This document shows, in pieces, positions 1 to 12,565 of a DNA stretch of 64,000 bases. This DNA comes from Saururus chinensis (Eukaryota > Streptophyta > Magnoliopsida > Piperales > Saururaceae), in the NCBI GenBank assembly GCA_035235625.1, contig CP141140.1, forward strand, positions 52,633,351 through 52,697,350, in the 5' to 3' direction. The translations under genes and the position numbers were made by a program. How positions within the stretch are numbered: position 1 is the first letter of the stretch; every line of letters starts with the position of its first letter. The notes beneath the pieces are model-generated. The model did no database searches. It was not told the DNA's origin and worked only from the letters and a program-made list of their open reading frames with translations.

Positions 1-1040
1 TGTATGGCCGTTTGAATGAGAAAAGAGCCTGGTTAGCTTGTTTGAACTGACAAAATAGTTTACTCTAGTTTGTTTTCTACCCCTCAAAATCTGAACCAAA
101 ATTATTCTAAAACTCCATATAAACTCCCAAAATATCATATAATAAATATCTAAACTTAAAACATGATGGATCTAACATTTTTCATACTTAAACATACAAA
201 AATAATTATAAATCACATATTTCAAAGGAATCACCATTACCCATCAAGATGTATCAAAAGTTTAAATAAACCTATAATCATAATATTACAAGCAAGAAAA
301 TCACTAAGGTAAAAGCCCCTTACCTATATTCAACTTGTAAATCTCTTGAATAAATTCCAACCTCAAGAAATCCTATCAAAAAATTAGGGCTTTTAATTAG
401 TCTTAATCAAAACCTAACTAATAGAGTCAAATTAATATGAGAATAATAGATTCAAGACTTAAGTTAAAAATAAAAATTACATAGATTGCGATTCTAATTT
501 GGAATTAAAAAGATAATCTTGATATAAAGAAACTAAGAATTCAAATTGGAGAAGTGAAAGATAAGATTATTAAGACAAAAACCAAAAGGATTAAGGTGTA
601 ATTAAGAAAAGCTTATCATTTGGAAAATGGGGATAGACCCTAGACTCCCTTCTAATCTCAACCCTTCCTTATTTGATAAATGGGGTAGGGTTTTCTTTTT
701 ATAGTAGGTGGCTTGTAGGCTAGAAATTTAATTATTATGCTAAAAAATAGATAAATAGACCTTAAGTGACCATTTAAGTACACATTTATCTCAAAAAATA
801 AATTTAATCACATTCAAGCCCATTTAGATAAATCACTAGAAGATTGGCAGCTAAGCAGGGTGGTACGCTATTTGATATAGATGTGGGTCTTACGGTAGGT
901 CCCTTTTCTTTGATCAAAGAAAAAAATATCATTAAATAGGTAAAAATTTGATAAATTAAGTTTCATACTAATATTATAGACTAAAATAAAATTAAATCTT
1001 AAGAAATTCATAACTAAATTGACATGTTACCCCCCAAAAA
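1..1040 (-). repeat. LTR-like retrotransposon remnant, copy 1
   Basis: This AT-rich non-coding stretch is colinear with 35835-36790. Shared landmarks include a gaaccraaatt box near 88, a cttaaacatacaaaaa block near 187, a tcaccattac block near 230 and a block about natural-sounding order through 700. In the other copy the minus strand carries a TATA-like ctatataagg at 36581-36590, so the LTR probably reads on the minus strand. Neither end nor a target duplication could be defined, and the left side runs off the window. Confidence 0.5.
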
Positions 1041-1660
1041 TTAAATTAAATTAATTTAAAATAAATAAAAAAGTAATAAATTAGAAGCTATTACAAAATC
1101 AGCCTCTTAGAGTGTATTATAGAGGATGATTGTGAGTCTCTAGCATTGAGTGTGGGTGTGGCTTTCATTTCTAATGTAGAAGGTAGAGCTAAGTAGTGAG
1201 AAACTTGAAAAAAATTTACCCAATTATATATGATTGCCCAACTATCTCATATTTGACATAGTAACATTAATCACTAGAAATATAGTCAAGCCAAATATAT
1301 ACTTTTTCTCTTAGCAAACTTAAAACCCTTGATTAAGTATATAAGTAAAACCCAACCTAACTTTATAATTTAGGTTTGTATTTTTAAATTCAATTTAAAT
1401 AATTATTTTAATCAAATTCGAGTTTTAGGTGAATAAACTTAACTCAACTTAACTCAATTATAATTAAAAATATAAAAAAATTTATATTTTTTATTATATT
1501 TAATTTAAATACTACCCAAAATTAAATTTGAGTTTTTAAATTTAATTTAAATAATATTTAAGTAAAATTCAAATTTATTATTTCTTGAACGTGTCAGCGG
1601 AACCCGGTGGCACCCCTACCCTCCGTTGATAGAACTTATATGCGACACGTTGATGATCTT
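1041..1660. other. AT-rich intergenic DNA, nothing recognised
   Basis: Very AT-rich sequence with runs of ttaaattaaattaa. No ORF, repeat boundary or RNA gene could be supported. Confidence 0.5.
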
Positions 1661-1669
1661 TACTCCTAA

Positions 1670-2100
1670 AGAATGACACTCTCAAACGGCGGTCTAAAGT
1701 CGTTTTGCCTCCTACTACAAAGGCAATCGCCGCCGTCCACGTGGGACCCGCCTGGCAGAATCCAGTGGCCGCTCCTGCCACGTTCCGCTTCGTACTCATC
1801 GCTCCCAATCGCGAGCGTCGCCCCGCCTGCCCTTCAAAATGTCCAATCCAATTTCCTTCCCACAATATTCCTCGTATTTTGAGTCTTTGAATTCGTAAAA
1901 TCATTATTTCGCCATCTTCGGCGAGCCTCGCGGCTACTAATATGAAACGGAATAGCTAGCTCCCAGCAAACCCCACCTTCTCCCCTCCTCATGGTACGGA
2001 AAGTGAAGCAAGAGTGGTGAAGTGGAGTTACAAAAAGGGGTAAAAATAAATTTACTTTGAAGGTTTTTACTTCATCTCCGGTCATCTGTTCATGCCTTGA
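1670..2100 (+). promoter_or_regulatory. GC-richer island, probable promoter/5' region of gene 1
   Basis: Base composition rises sharply above the AT-rich surroundings. A perfect G-box core CACGTG lies at 1738-1743. The island is about 1.5 kb upstream of the first coding exon of the gene at 3642, which appears to begin just after a splice acceptor at 3629-3630. A promoter plus a non-coding first exon is therefore the likely content. The transcription start and the donor of the first exon could not be placed. Short ORFs crossing the island are not convincing. Confidence 0.35.
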
Positions 2101-3233
2101 GCGTTGAAGCTAGTAACCATTTTGGGCACTTGGTTTGTCTCTTCTCCATTACTCTATTCATCCCAGTTGTTGCTCGGTAGGGTCTTTTTTACCTCCTTTC
2201 TTCTTCATTTTTTATGTATTTGTCATGTAAATTTTTTCCTAATGCATATGTTTAACACGATGAACGTATTGGACATCTGGGTTTTGGGTTGGAAGTTAAT
2301 CACTTGGACTGTGATGAAAACGAAGTAGTCCTGAATAATTACTTTTTTTCGGGGGGCTTTTGTATTCTCCTTGCAGGTTCTTGCTATTTCCTTTTATCTT
2401 CCTATAAAAAAATACAATGAATTTTTGTGTTCTTTCTATGACTTCAAGAGCTGCATGATTTGTAATATTTGTAATAAAATGAAGGAACTGTATGATTTGT
2501 CTGCTGTATTGTTGGATGTTTGACATGCAGTTCAGTTGATTATAAGTAAATGTTCTTGACTCACTGAGTTGACTCGTTGAATCGTCTGAGTTGGGTTGGA
2601 TTCACATGAATCGTCCTCTTTAAAAATTTATTTAGTCAGAAAACTGATAAGAGTTCTGTATTCGGCTGTAGAGTTCGAAAGTGCTTTATTCTTTGACTCG
2701 AAAGTGTGAGTCTTTATTCTTTACTATTTGGTACCATGCCATTTTGTTGGAAACGGCAGATAAAGATTTCATGAAAAATGTGCCTTTTGGCGTCTGCTGC
2801 ATGTCTCATAAGTTGTTGAGAGTAGTTTATTGCTCCATTTAAATGACTTTATCCTTCCTCAATGTTGTAGACACATGGGGAACTTCTCTTCTTGAGGACA
2901 CGCATTAGTTATGATTGTTAAGCACATCGAAAGAACAATTATAAATGCTTATTTACTATGGAATTGATTTAAAATGACGGCAATTGGTGGAGGAGTTTCT
3001 ACATTACCAACCTCAAAAGTTGGAACAAGGCTTGTTATTATGATGATGACAATGATGACGATGACAGATGATGTTTAGTAGAGGTTGACATTAACGAGTC
3101 TTGTCTTACTTTTTAAAATTGGAATTTTCTGTGTGGAAAGATATGGAAAATCATACTTCTTGTAAGTTATGATAGAAAAAGCATCTGTAAGGAAAGATTT
3201 GAATAGGAAAACTAATGAGAGACTAAATATCTA

Positions 3234-3310
3234 GAACCACACGCGCATGTGCGCACTTGCACCCACACGTGTACATACGCATGCACTCATGTGCACACAC
3301 ACTTACTCAT
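3234..3310. repeat. Alternating purine-pyrimidine (CA/TG, CG) tract
   Basis: Imperfect CA/TG/CG dinucleotides run for about 75 bp (cacacgcgcatgtgcgcac and similar). This is a low-complexity tract of the kind that can adopt Z-DNA. It lies in the presumed first intron or 5' region of gene 1, upstream of the coding exon at 3642. Confidence 0.6.
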
Positions 3311-3641
3311 GCAGACACTTCATTTGTGGGTTTTTATCATCAAACTTATAAGAGTTTGATTTTCTTAACTATTTACAGAACTCGTTAACAATATGCAATT
3401 GCAAAGGACATCTTATCTATATTGCCATTATTTTTGTATAGGTTTGAACACAGGATCCACTTCTATCAACAAGTAATATATGTCTTGAAAAGGGGAATGA
3501 ATATTTTGAATTATGAACAAATTTGAGAAGTGAAAATAAGAACAGTCTGCACATTAATCACCACTTTACACAAAGGAGAGTGCAAGGTCCAAAACTACAA
3601 GGTGTTAAAATGCTTGATATTTCTAACCAGCAATATTGAAG

Positions 3642-5981
3642 ATGTCCAATATTCAACTGAATCTCCGAGAAAAGCGGCACATGGATCTTTTGGCCAAAAT
3701 ACATAAGGAAAGAAGAAATGAATTACAGAGAATCAAAGATCCTTCAGATCTTTGTAAAGATCATGAGACGAAGCGAGAGAAAGCTGAGAGAGGGACTGAT
3801 CATCTCTTAATACTTGCGGAATATGCAGAACTACTGGAGTCTAGGCAAGATCACCTGATCATGGGTGGAAATAGTCGAAGCTCTGAAGGTTGGTATATTA
3901 ACATGATAACTTTGGAGGACTAAAGGTTAGATTGGTTTAAGTATTATCCTAGAGTTTGACTATATAAGCAACATTAATATGCCTTTGGCTATTGTATTGC
4001 TTAAAAAATCGAAGTATAATCAAACAGAGAATTTGATCAAAATCCTGCAGTTTTTACTTATTTAAATGTTTGATATCTTACCTTTCTGGTATTTACTTTT
4101 TTGCCCTTAAATAATCCGTCCTGCTTGACTGCAGAACTTGCAATGTTTTCTAGAGTTCTATCTAATGTCCTATTTCCCCAATTAACATTTCTTAATTGGG
4201 CTTCGAGAATGAAGACATGTGAACAAGAAATTCAAAATAGAACTCTGGTATTCTTATCACAATTTGTTCCTTGAAAATTTTGAATATACTACATACCCAT
4301 CTTACTTGACCTGCTCTTTGTTTCGAATAACAGCCCATTCCCTTGCAAAAACTGTGTTAAGAGCCCAAACTCAGCATGTCAATGGTCAAGCCCTGAGCTT
4401 TAGTTTTGCTTGCCTGTAAATGTGTGTTCCATTACATTCTATACCTCCTGCACATGTATGTGTAGTGCTAACATTATTGTACTACTGAGAGATCTGACCT
4501 TTGTAAGGTTATTTCAGATACACAGTACATAGAAGACAACGAATCTAGAGCTTTGTTACAAGCTCATGTAAAAAGTGAAGAGGTGTTGCAAGGAAGAGTC
4601 CGCTTAAGCAAAATAAGGCGGCTGGCACGCTTGAAGGATGTTTCTGCAGTGGTAGAGCGGCATCAAGATAAAGACTTGAGTGGGGAAAGTGAAGGAGGTT
4701 AGTTTTATTTTGTCCAATGTTTGCTGTTAATCAAGCATGCCATGTCTCTATTTTACCTGCATGGGCATCTCAACCAAGACTCTCAAGGCTTCAAATTGCT
4801 AAGATGATGATATTGAGAAAGTGTAGTCTGATTCCTATGTTCCTTTCACTTATTTGACCTCTGATTCAGTTACACGTAAAATAGCCATTATTATTCTATA
4901 TGATTACGTGGAGATTTCATGTGATTCTCTGCTTATATAGACCTCAATTTTAATAATTTTTTTTAAAACATTAACAATTTGATCACATTTGACCTCCTAG
5001 AACGATGTATGTCTAGGTGGTTAACATTTTGATCACATTTAATTCTTCCTAAATTTTGGCCTCTTGATTCTATAATATTGAAAGCTTGCGAAGTTAAATT
5101 TATTTTATATTATGTTCATTTATTCTTTATTTGTTCCATCCATTGTAGTTTATGGACAGAAAGAAGCAATCAAAGTCAGTGGTCAAAAGGAAGGAAAAAT
5201 TAAAAGTTTGTGTGCTGTTGCATCACAACAGCAAGCAGAATTTTGTAAAGGACAATTCCCCTGTTTTGGCCAGCCTGTACTAGAAGAGATTCTGTGTACT
5301 CCTGATTTACTGCTTAAGGAGCAACAGCAAATATATCCAGTGATGCTACAAAGCTCTAAAGAATGGACACCTGGATATTGTAACCAATTATATTACCCTT
5401 TCAATCAAGTGTTTGTACCTGATGAAGAATCAAATGTACAAATATGTACAATTGAATCATCATGTCTGGAACCTTTGGATGGGTCACGTGTAATTGCACG
5501 GCGAAGGAGGCTACTCAGGTCCCTTGAACGAAGGAAACAGATGCAGAAAAGACATTTCATGGCTAACGACAGCATGCCTATGCCTATGCCTGAACCACAT
5601 CTGCAGCCAGTGCTGCATGTGCCAACTTATGGGCATTCTGCACAAGGTTCTGTACTGCCTGTCAATATGGGGAGGGAGCTGCCCCAAATTGCATCAAGGG
5701 AAGGTAGAACAAGTCAAATCCCAAAGAAAAGGGTGTCAAAATGTGAATACCAGCTACTTGATGGAACCAGGCATGTAGGAAACAGTAAAATTGGAGTACA
5801 TGGGGAGCCAGAGAAGCTTATCGCTTCACGTGAATATTCTGGAGGGCTGAATCAGAAGTCATTGGCAGAAGCTAACATTAGGACTGAAAAAATCAGTTCA
5901 CAGTTGAAGAAAATCCGCATAACTCACATAAGACGTGAAGCTCGATTGAAGTTAGTCCAAAAAGAAGCCAATCAGCGTTAG
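3642..5981 (+). CDS. Basic, probably nuclear protein of unknown function (3 coding exons)
   Basis: Coding exons are 3642-3888, 4518-4697 and 5149-5981, each junction GT-AG. Both introns fall in phase 1 (a lone g before each donor), and the joined frame is open for 419 residues and stops at TAG 5979-5981. The ATG at 3642 follows a splice acceptor (ccag at 3627-3630), so an upstream 5' UTR exon is expected. Residues 1-60 are highly charged and probably helical (EKRHMDLLAKIHKERRNEL). The second exon adds a basic stretch (LSKIRRLARLKD). The third has an RRRRLLRSLERRK cluster near residue 270, a short Met-Pro repeat (MPMPMPEP), and a basic C-terminus (RREARLKLVQKE). There is no signal peptide or membrane segment. 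I do not recognise the family. The basic clusters suggest nuclear localisation, which is inference. Confidence 0.72.
4698..5148 (+). other. Intron of gene 1
   Basis: GT at 4698-4699 and AG at 5147-5148. It is AT-rich with a T-rich 3' end and holds no separate feature. The preceding intron is 3889-4517 (gttggt...tttcag). Confidence 0.7.
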
Positions 5982-6125
5982 TTGTGGCTGCAGCAAAATG
6001 GTGATCACCATTCTAATTCTTGGTTGATTTTTCCAGTTTATATATCTCCTAGGATCTTGGCTGCTAATCCTATAATTTGAAAATGTTTGTCTACTCGTAT
6101 TGCTTTGTAATGTGCTATTTGTTAC

Positions 6126-6151
6126 GTGGGGGGGAGGGGTGAGGGGGTGGC
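6126..6151 (+). repeat. G-rich tract with quadruplex potential
   Basis: Runs of 7, 4, 5 and 2 guanines separated by A, TGA and T lie about 145 bp after the stop codon of gene 1, probably in its 3' UTR or just beyond it. Confidence 0.5.
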
Positions 6152-8460
6152 TTGCTGTGGTGGACAGTTTTTCTCCTAAGTATTACACAAAGCAATACAT
6201 GGGGAAATTTTGCAGGGGGTTAGTTGGGTGTGCCTTTGTGGTGGTGCAAAAATTATCATCGGTTAGGCAAGGGCAACTTTTTAGTACATTTTGTGTTACT
6301 CGTTTTTTACAATGCCGCAAGTTTTAAATATAAGATTTTTCAACCTATACTTCTCCCGAATATCATCCCATATCAACTTTATTTATTGTTGTGGGCCCTA
6401 TTTTCCAACTCATCTCATGTAAGGAAAATGGTATTTCCTTCATTGATCTCACAACTTTTGATCCCAAATGCTCACATATTTTCTTCCTACGCCATTTTCA
6501 ATGTGGTACAACACCATTACCTCCCTGCACCTATTTTTATTGTTTTGGCGAGCGTACGAAAGTTTCACCTTATGTGCCCGCCTCCTCTCCCCATCCTATT
6601 CCTCATATAATTTCAACTACTATAATGGCCCTACTATCAATACTTTTAAAATGCTTATGCAACACCCTTGCGTCATTTGCCTGAGCAACACCCTCATGTC
6701 ATGCGGGTCACATGCAACTCCGTGTCTGCACCTCCGCCATCAATTTGAGTTATTTTTTTATTTATTTAATATAAAATATCTAATAAATAAAAAAACAAAT
6801 ATCTTATGTGTGTGTATGCATGCGTGCCACTTATTATAAGTAGCATTTATTAAATTAACATTATAAAAAATTAAATATATTTGATTAATTTAAGAAAAAT
6901 AACACATGACTAACACTGAAAAAAACGTGTGTAGAAAATGTAGAAAAATCAAACATATGTTTATTTTCAACTTTACATACATATGTAAATATGTTTAGTC
7001 ACATACATTAAATTGATAATGATGAAAAAATTAAAATATTGTTGATTAATATAAAAATGAGATTATTTGATGCAAAAAAAGGTTATAACACAACTAATAC
7101 TGAAAAGAGGTGTTGTGGTTCTCTGCGTAATCGGGAGAGATTAGTTTTCGCTTGAATTTTTTTTTTAATGCATGAAACCACAACAAAAATCCTAAAAAGT
7201 ATAGACTTAGGGGAATTTTTTCTAACTTTTGAGTGCAAAAATAAAATCCATTCTGATAATGGCCAAGTATATGAAGTTGGAATGGCTCAAACATCCAACG
7301 TGGTATCAATTTAAATAATTATTTTTCTATATTAGAATTTGTTTAATCAAAACCCTTACACATGATTTTGATTGGATTGAGAAAAGTAGTACCCTTATTG
7401 TCATGTCATACTCACTTTTATCTTTCAAATCAAGACCCAAGTGTAGGGTTATCTTAAACAAATTTCGGTGGAGGATTATCAGCGCCCTATCAATTTTTCT
7501 ACAAAAATTGAAATTCAATAGAAGTTACATTTTCTATTGATGTAATTGAAATGCAACTTAAAGCATATGATTGCTTCTTCGAATGAAAATCGTGTATTGG
7601 ATCTTCATCTACACGATATCTTAAAAAACAAAATGATTGGAATCCTAGTGAAAGTTCATAAGCGCCTATTGCTAATTTTTGTGTATAACTCCATTTGTAA
7701 AAAAGAATGTTCAATATTGAGGGAAATTTTAGTTTAAATATTACAACTGAATAAATTCTACTATAACTTTTTAATTAAATAAAAAAATTGTGTTGTGCAG
7801 AATGGACTTGATTTACCTGGTTTTAACTTCCAGATCCATCTTTAAATTGCTATGCCCGTGTGCTTTCCTCAAGTTGGGAAGTAAATATAAAATATATGTT
7901 GTATATCAAATCCAAGAAATCTTGTGTAATACATGACAAAAAACGTACACTTCATGCTATTCATCTTGGTAACATTGGTCTAGTGCAATCTGCTTTCCGT
8001 GTCAACTCAAACCACGTCATGGAAGTATGAGCACTCTTTGGATTTTGATCATTTATGGTTTCTTATGAATAAAAATATTGTTACATATTCACTATTCTTG
8101 ACATTTAGATAGCAAAATGTTAATACCGATCCAAGTAATCATCTTTATTATAGTACTGGGCCTATTTCTACTTATGAATGCAGGGGTGGAAATTGTTAAA
8201 CATTGAAATACAGATACTTCATGGACTATTATTGCTACTTTTCATGGGAATATTCTCCACGTTATTTAAAGGTTCTTAGCTTAGAAGGAACTCATGGAGC
8301 TACTTCACAAGCCAGACATGCTAGCTACTTTAAAGTTTTATTTATATTAAATCCAAGATATTTTTGTTAAATCTACCATACCCTTATTTAAAAAGAAATT
8401 TATCTACTATACCCATTAAAATATTAAAACCCAACAATACCTTCTATTTCTAGTAGAACT
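6152..8460. other. Intergenic DNA without a supportable gene
   Basis: Both strands carry only short ORFs (up to about 120 codons). Many lack an ATG, and none shows a recognisable domain or splice context. AT-rich low-complexity sequence dominates 6750-7080. I see no RNA gene or clear transposon end. Confidence 0.5.
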
Positions 8461-8466
8461 ATTATA

Positions 8467-8559
8467 ATCCTTCCATCCCACATTAATAGTTCCATTTAAT
8501 TTTTTAAAATGAACTAAATATTTTCAAAATGTAAAGTTATTAATGTGAGGCGGAGGGAG
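8467..8559. mobile_element. Stowaway-like MITE (Tc1/mariner superfamily)
   Basis: A 93-bp unit lies between TA dinucleotides at 8465-8466 and 8560-8561. The right end reads cggagggag, the reverse complement of the classic Stowaway terminus CTCCCTCCG. The left end atccttccatcccacatta pairs imperfectly with it, and inward both arms share cacattaa/ttaatgtg. The size, TA duplication and terminus are diagnostic of plant Stowaway elements. Confidence 0.75.
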
Positions 8560-8561
8560 TA

Positions 8562-11287
8562 AATCTTATAACATGATAAACATAGTGGAATCATGAAGGC
8601 AGTATCAACTGATTTGGATCTATATCAGTCGATATATACATGTATTGTTATCTACCGATATTGTACACGGGGGTGGCACACCTACCACTTTTTTTTTATT
8701 GAAATGAAGTAGGTGTATTGGCAGTATTGTATCGTTATAGCAACAAAGATTTGCAAGAACAGTCTTCTAACCAACTGCACAAATCAATTTTGATGGAATA
8801 CTCTTATCACTTATTATATTTAACAAACTCTATTTATGGCTTGGCTGCTAGGCCAACAAATTTTTTTTTTTCAATATATATTTGTTTCCTTTGACTACTA
8901 CTTTTAAATATTTTAATACAATTCTCGCTTATATGTGCTCATGTGTATGCATTAGATGCTAATCGTGCAACCTGTGTTACTCATGAGCCAAGCTGGTTTA
9001 GCTTTGTATGCCTACCTCGTAATACACATGCGTTGTCAAATCTTGATCCAACAATGTTCAGTACTTTTGGTGCACGCTGATGCTCGTGTGACTTGACACA
9101 TTATCTTTCTTCTACATATTAACAGGACTTACTTAGCCACCTATTTATGCGACAGCTACCCTTGTGCAAATTTGCATCACAACTAAACAAATTACTATAC
9201 ATAATTATGTTAGACTACCAATAAGAGGATAACACAATTATTTTTAAAAAGGATCAAGGTATTTATCAATTTTTTGTGTGCTAAGCAAATTTACATTAAA
9301 CATACTTTAAATGGTCATGTATACTACATAATATAATTTTTTTGGCATAAACTCAATAGCTATGAGCTATTGGAGAAAATGGGTCCTCTTTCTTGTTTTG
9401 ACCTAACAAAATTCATTCTATTATAAAAAATATTTTATAGTAACCATAGAACGGTTAATTATCGATTCTTAATTTGATCTTATGTTCACTTGTAACTTTT
9501 TCTAATTATACTCTTTACATAAGTAATATAATGATATTTTGTATGTTTCATAAAGTTTTAACATATTTTAGAGGTTTTACGCCCGTTCATAAAGTTTTAT
9601 CACTGATCAATTGCTACTTATAGTGACTGATGGTTTCAAGAACAATTTACCTAAATTAAGACCTTTTGATTTCTATTTCATTCCTTATTCAATTATAAGT
9701 CCTAAACTGATTTAATAAGCTATATAAGGATTATGAAATTATAAACTTGGAGGGAGGAAAACCTAGTGGAGAAAAGAGGGTTTACACCTTTGCTTATTGT
9801 TTTCTAGAGGAAAATTTATTTGAGCTTTGTATTAAAGATCTATGGCGAATTGAAGAAGACAGTCAACAACTGAAGAAGCTGATATATACAGAGTATTCAT
9901 AGAGGAGTTGCAGTATGCCTTCAATGGGAGATTGAAGATTTTCGCAAGGCTAAAGTCAAGACAATAATAGGAGATTGCTGAAAACTAGAAGCAGACAGAG
10001 AAGAGGCAAGGAGGATAAAATTTTAAATGTTTGGAGAAGACTTGAAGGTCAACAACAACAATCTAAACAAGATGAGTTTGTGTTAGAGTCAAAACAAGGT
10101 TGGTGGTTTGCTTGTTTTAGTGCGTTTATTTGGTTCCTTTAGAATTGTTGTAATTTTTTACCCTATTTAGAGTTTTCACATAAATTGATGTGTCAATGAG
10201 TGGATTGATTGCATGGTTGATTGATTGATAATTTGTGTAAGAAGTTTGAGAGAACTTTTATTTGATTCCATTGTAGAAATAAAAATTTTGTGTAATGAGG
10301 CCATATTTCATAGTCTTTATTTTCATTCGACAATCAAACTAGGGACAATATGATGATTTGCTAGGTTGATTAGATAGATATTAAGCTCTCATTCAGTGTG
10401 CTACATACACCTTAAAATTTCTCCCACTTGACAACCAATGAAAGGTGGCAGCCAAGGAACTTGGCAGGCGACAACAAGAAGGGTCGTGGGTCATAGGGTT
10501 GCACCAAATTCCTCAAAACAATAAAAAATTGCTAAAATTGTACCAAATTTATACTAAACTCGTGGTTTATGCTAAGCACTAATGCACTCCATGAGTGTAC
10601 CCAACTCATGGCTAGGAGAATCAAGTTTGCCACACCTCGGGCTTACTCCTAATGAGCCAGGCCCACCAATTATCCACAAAATTTTAAAATAGTTCTAAGA
10701 AAATTGTTAATTACCCTCAAATCATTAACAAAATAAAGACAAAACAAAAATTTTAAATTTGTGGATCTTATCCTTCCATCTTCATGGACAGTAGTAGTGA
10801 AGAAACACAAGACCACATGCAACCATGAATCTACCATCTACCTTTAGCATGCACACCCTGGACCTTTCAAGGCGGTTGCCCTATGAAGAAGAGCTACCTT
10901 GATTCAGTACAATTATTCTTTTGGAATTAGTACATTGTTCATTTAGTATAGTTTCACCTTGGGATTAGTACATCAATGTGGCTAAGTGATCATGTGAAGA
11001 TCAATGATTTTCCTTTACTACCCCATCATTTGGTAGTCATTTAATACAGTCACTCCCTAGAGATCAATACACCATTCATTTAGTTTACTCCTTCCCTTGC
11101 TCTTAGTACACTATTCAAAAAATAAGTTAGCCCTATAGCTCCAGTCCCATTTTGTTTGGACCCTAATATGAACCTTAAGTTCTCATCTCCCATAAGTCTT
11201 GCTCATTTGGCCTTGCTAGTTAAAGAGAGCTAATTTTTAGCACCAATCCCCTTTGTAGGATGCCAATTCATTTCTACACAAGGAGTT
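8562..11287. other. Intergenic DNA without a supportable gene
   Basis: AT-rich and stop-rich in all frames. No conserved domain, RNA gene or transposon terminus was identified. The 9740-10400 part is less AT-rich and looks like decayed repeat sequence, but no ends were found. Confidence 0.45.
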
Positions 11288-11290
11288 TAA

Positions 11291-12068
11291 GGGTCTGTTT
11301 AGATTAGTAGAAACAGGGAGAAAGAGAAAGAGAAAGTGAATCAAGGTGAAAGAGAAACTAGGAGATTCCTAATTATTTTTCACTGTTTAGTTACACAAAT
11401 AATATTAAAAAAAAATTGACAGTAACAGTGGTGGTAGCGACGGTGGTGGTGGTTGTAGTGGCGGCAGTTGTAGTGGTGGCGGTAGTGGCAGTGGCGGCGG
11501 TGGCGGCGATGGTGATGGTGGTGGTGGTGGCAGTGGCAGAGATGGTGAAATTTGTGGTGGCTGCGACGGCAGTGGTGGTGGTGGCGATATTAGTGGTAGT
11601 GGCGGCGATGGTGGTGGTAGAGGTAGTGGTGGAGGCGATAGTGGTAGTGGTAGCAGCAATGGTGGTGGCGGCAGAGGTGGTAGTAAAGATGGTGGTTGCG
11701 GCGTTAGTGGTGGCGATGGTGGTGGTAGTGGTGGCGATAGTGGTGCTGACGATGATGGTGATGGTGGTGGTGACATTAGTGGTGGTGGCAGCGGCGGTGG
11801 TGGCAACAGTGGCAGCGACGGTGGTGGCAGCGGCAACGATGACAGTGATAGTGGTGGTAGTAGCAGTAAGACATAAGTATTTAGTACAATGATTTTCTCC
11901 CAAAATCTATGGGTTGATGGGTGAAAAATTTATAGGCTAAATTTTCATCCATTTTCTCTCACTTTTCACTTTAGTTTCTCTTTCTCTGTTGCACCAAACA
12001 ATGAAAACTTGAAAATTTTAAAAAAATTCTTTTCCTTTCTTCTGCTTTCTACCAATCCAAATAGACCC
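11291..12068. mobile_element. PIF/Harbinger-type (Tourist-like) MITE
   Basis: A 778-bp unit is flanked by the 3-bp duplication TAA (11288-11290 and 12069-12071). The left terminus GGGTCTGTTTAGATTAGTAG and the reverse complement of the right terminus GGGTCTATTTGGATTGGTAG match over about 26 bp with few differences. Subterminal arms continue the inverted symmetry (agagaaagag on the left, ctctttctct on the right). The GGGTCTGTTTGG terminus with a TAA/TTA duplication is typical of Tourist-like elements. There is no transposase. Most of the interior is a trinucleotide repeat, annotated separately. Confidence 0.85.
11416..11870. repeat. Long imperfect GTG/GCG-type trinucleotide array inside the MITE
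   Basis: About 455 bp of interrupted trinucleotides (gtggtggtagcgacggtgg and similar) keep three-base periodicity throughout. Because there is almost no stop codon in this composition, long ORFs appear in several frames on both strands: Val/Ala-rich, Thr/Ala-rich and Pro/Leu-rich. They are compositional artefacts rather than genes. Confidence 0.9.
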
Positions 12069-12301
12069 TAAGGTGGGCAAAAAGTCCCTAAAAATTGACA
12101 AAGATGAGAAGCAAAAGGTGGAGACTGGAAGATGGGTAGGAACTTAATTGGTGGATGAAGCTCCACTTGAAGCATAATTTGGGAAGAGTTTTTGGTGCCC
12201 CTACTTGGTGTCCCCGAGGATATTTTCTACTAGGTATGAGTTGTCAATAACGAGAATCAATGGTTGACATGTTAGCATGTTAGCGCATGTGTGCTAGCAC
12301 A

Positions 12302-12520
12302 TTAATATGCACTAGCATATGCACCATCAATTTTCATGATAGACAACCCTTTATTGATGAAGGATGTTCCGGTAGACATCCTCCCGGAGGACCTAAAACT
12401 CTTCCTAAATTCTAATGTAAAGGAGGATATCAAATAAATGCAAACCCCAACCATGGAGAGGAGTAATGGCACAAGTAGCATAGCAATAGCAAGAAATTTT
12501 AGACAAAAAAAGAGAGCCAT
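12302..12520 (-). CDS. Possible small secreted or membrane-anchored peptide (72 aa)
   Basis: The minus-strand ORF begins at ATG 12520 with good start context (AAGGAAAATGGC: A at -3, G at +4) and ends at 12302. Residues 1-33 are a strongly hydrophobic signal or anchor segment (FLAIAMLLVPLLLSMVG core). A short polar tail follows (RKSFRSSGRMSTGTSF). A TATA-like tatataata lies about 46-55 bp upstream on the same strand (plus 12566-12577), and an in-frame ATG lies 12 codons earlier. The organisation resembles plant small signalling-peptide genes, but I do not recognise the family and no C-terminal peptide motif is obvious. It could be a chance ORF. Confidence 0.35.
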   Translation of the reverse strand: MALFFCLKFLAIAMLLVPLLLSMVGVCIYLISSFTLEFRKSFRSSGRMSTGTSFINKGLSIMKIDGAYASAY

Positions 12521-12565
12521 TTTCCTTGCTTCCTCACTCTGGGTAACGGCTAGCATGGAGCCTCT

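Noticed and set aside
5494-5778. 94-codon ORF overlapping exon 3 of gene 1 in another frame
   Set aside because: It is a shadow of the confirmed exon.
6224-6839. Overlapping 97-128 codon ORFs downstream of gene 1
   Set aside because: Several frames overlap, there is no domain, and composition and stops are unlike a coding exon. Starts are weak.
11391-11903. Long overlapping ORFs (143-170 codons) on both strands in the trinucleotide array
   Set aside because: Open frames in several phases follow from the repeat composition. The residues are homopolymer-like (Val/Ala, Thr/Ala, Pro/Leu) and the array lies inside a MITE.
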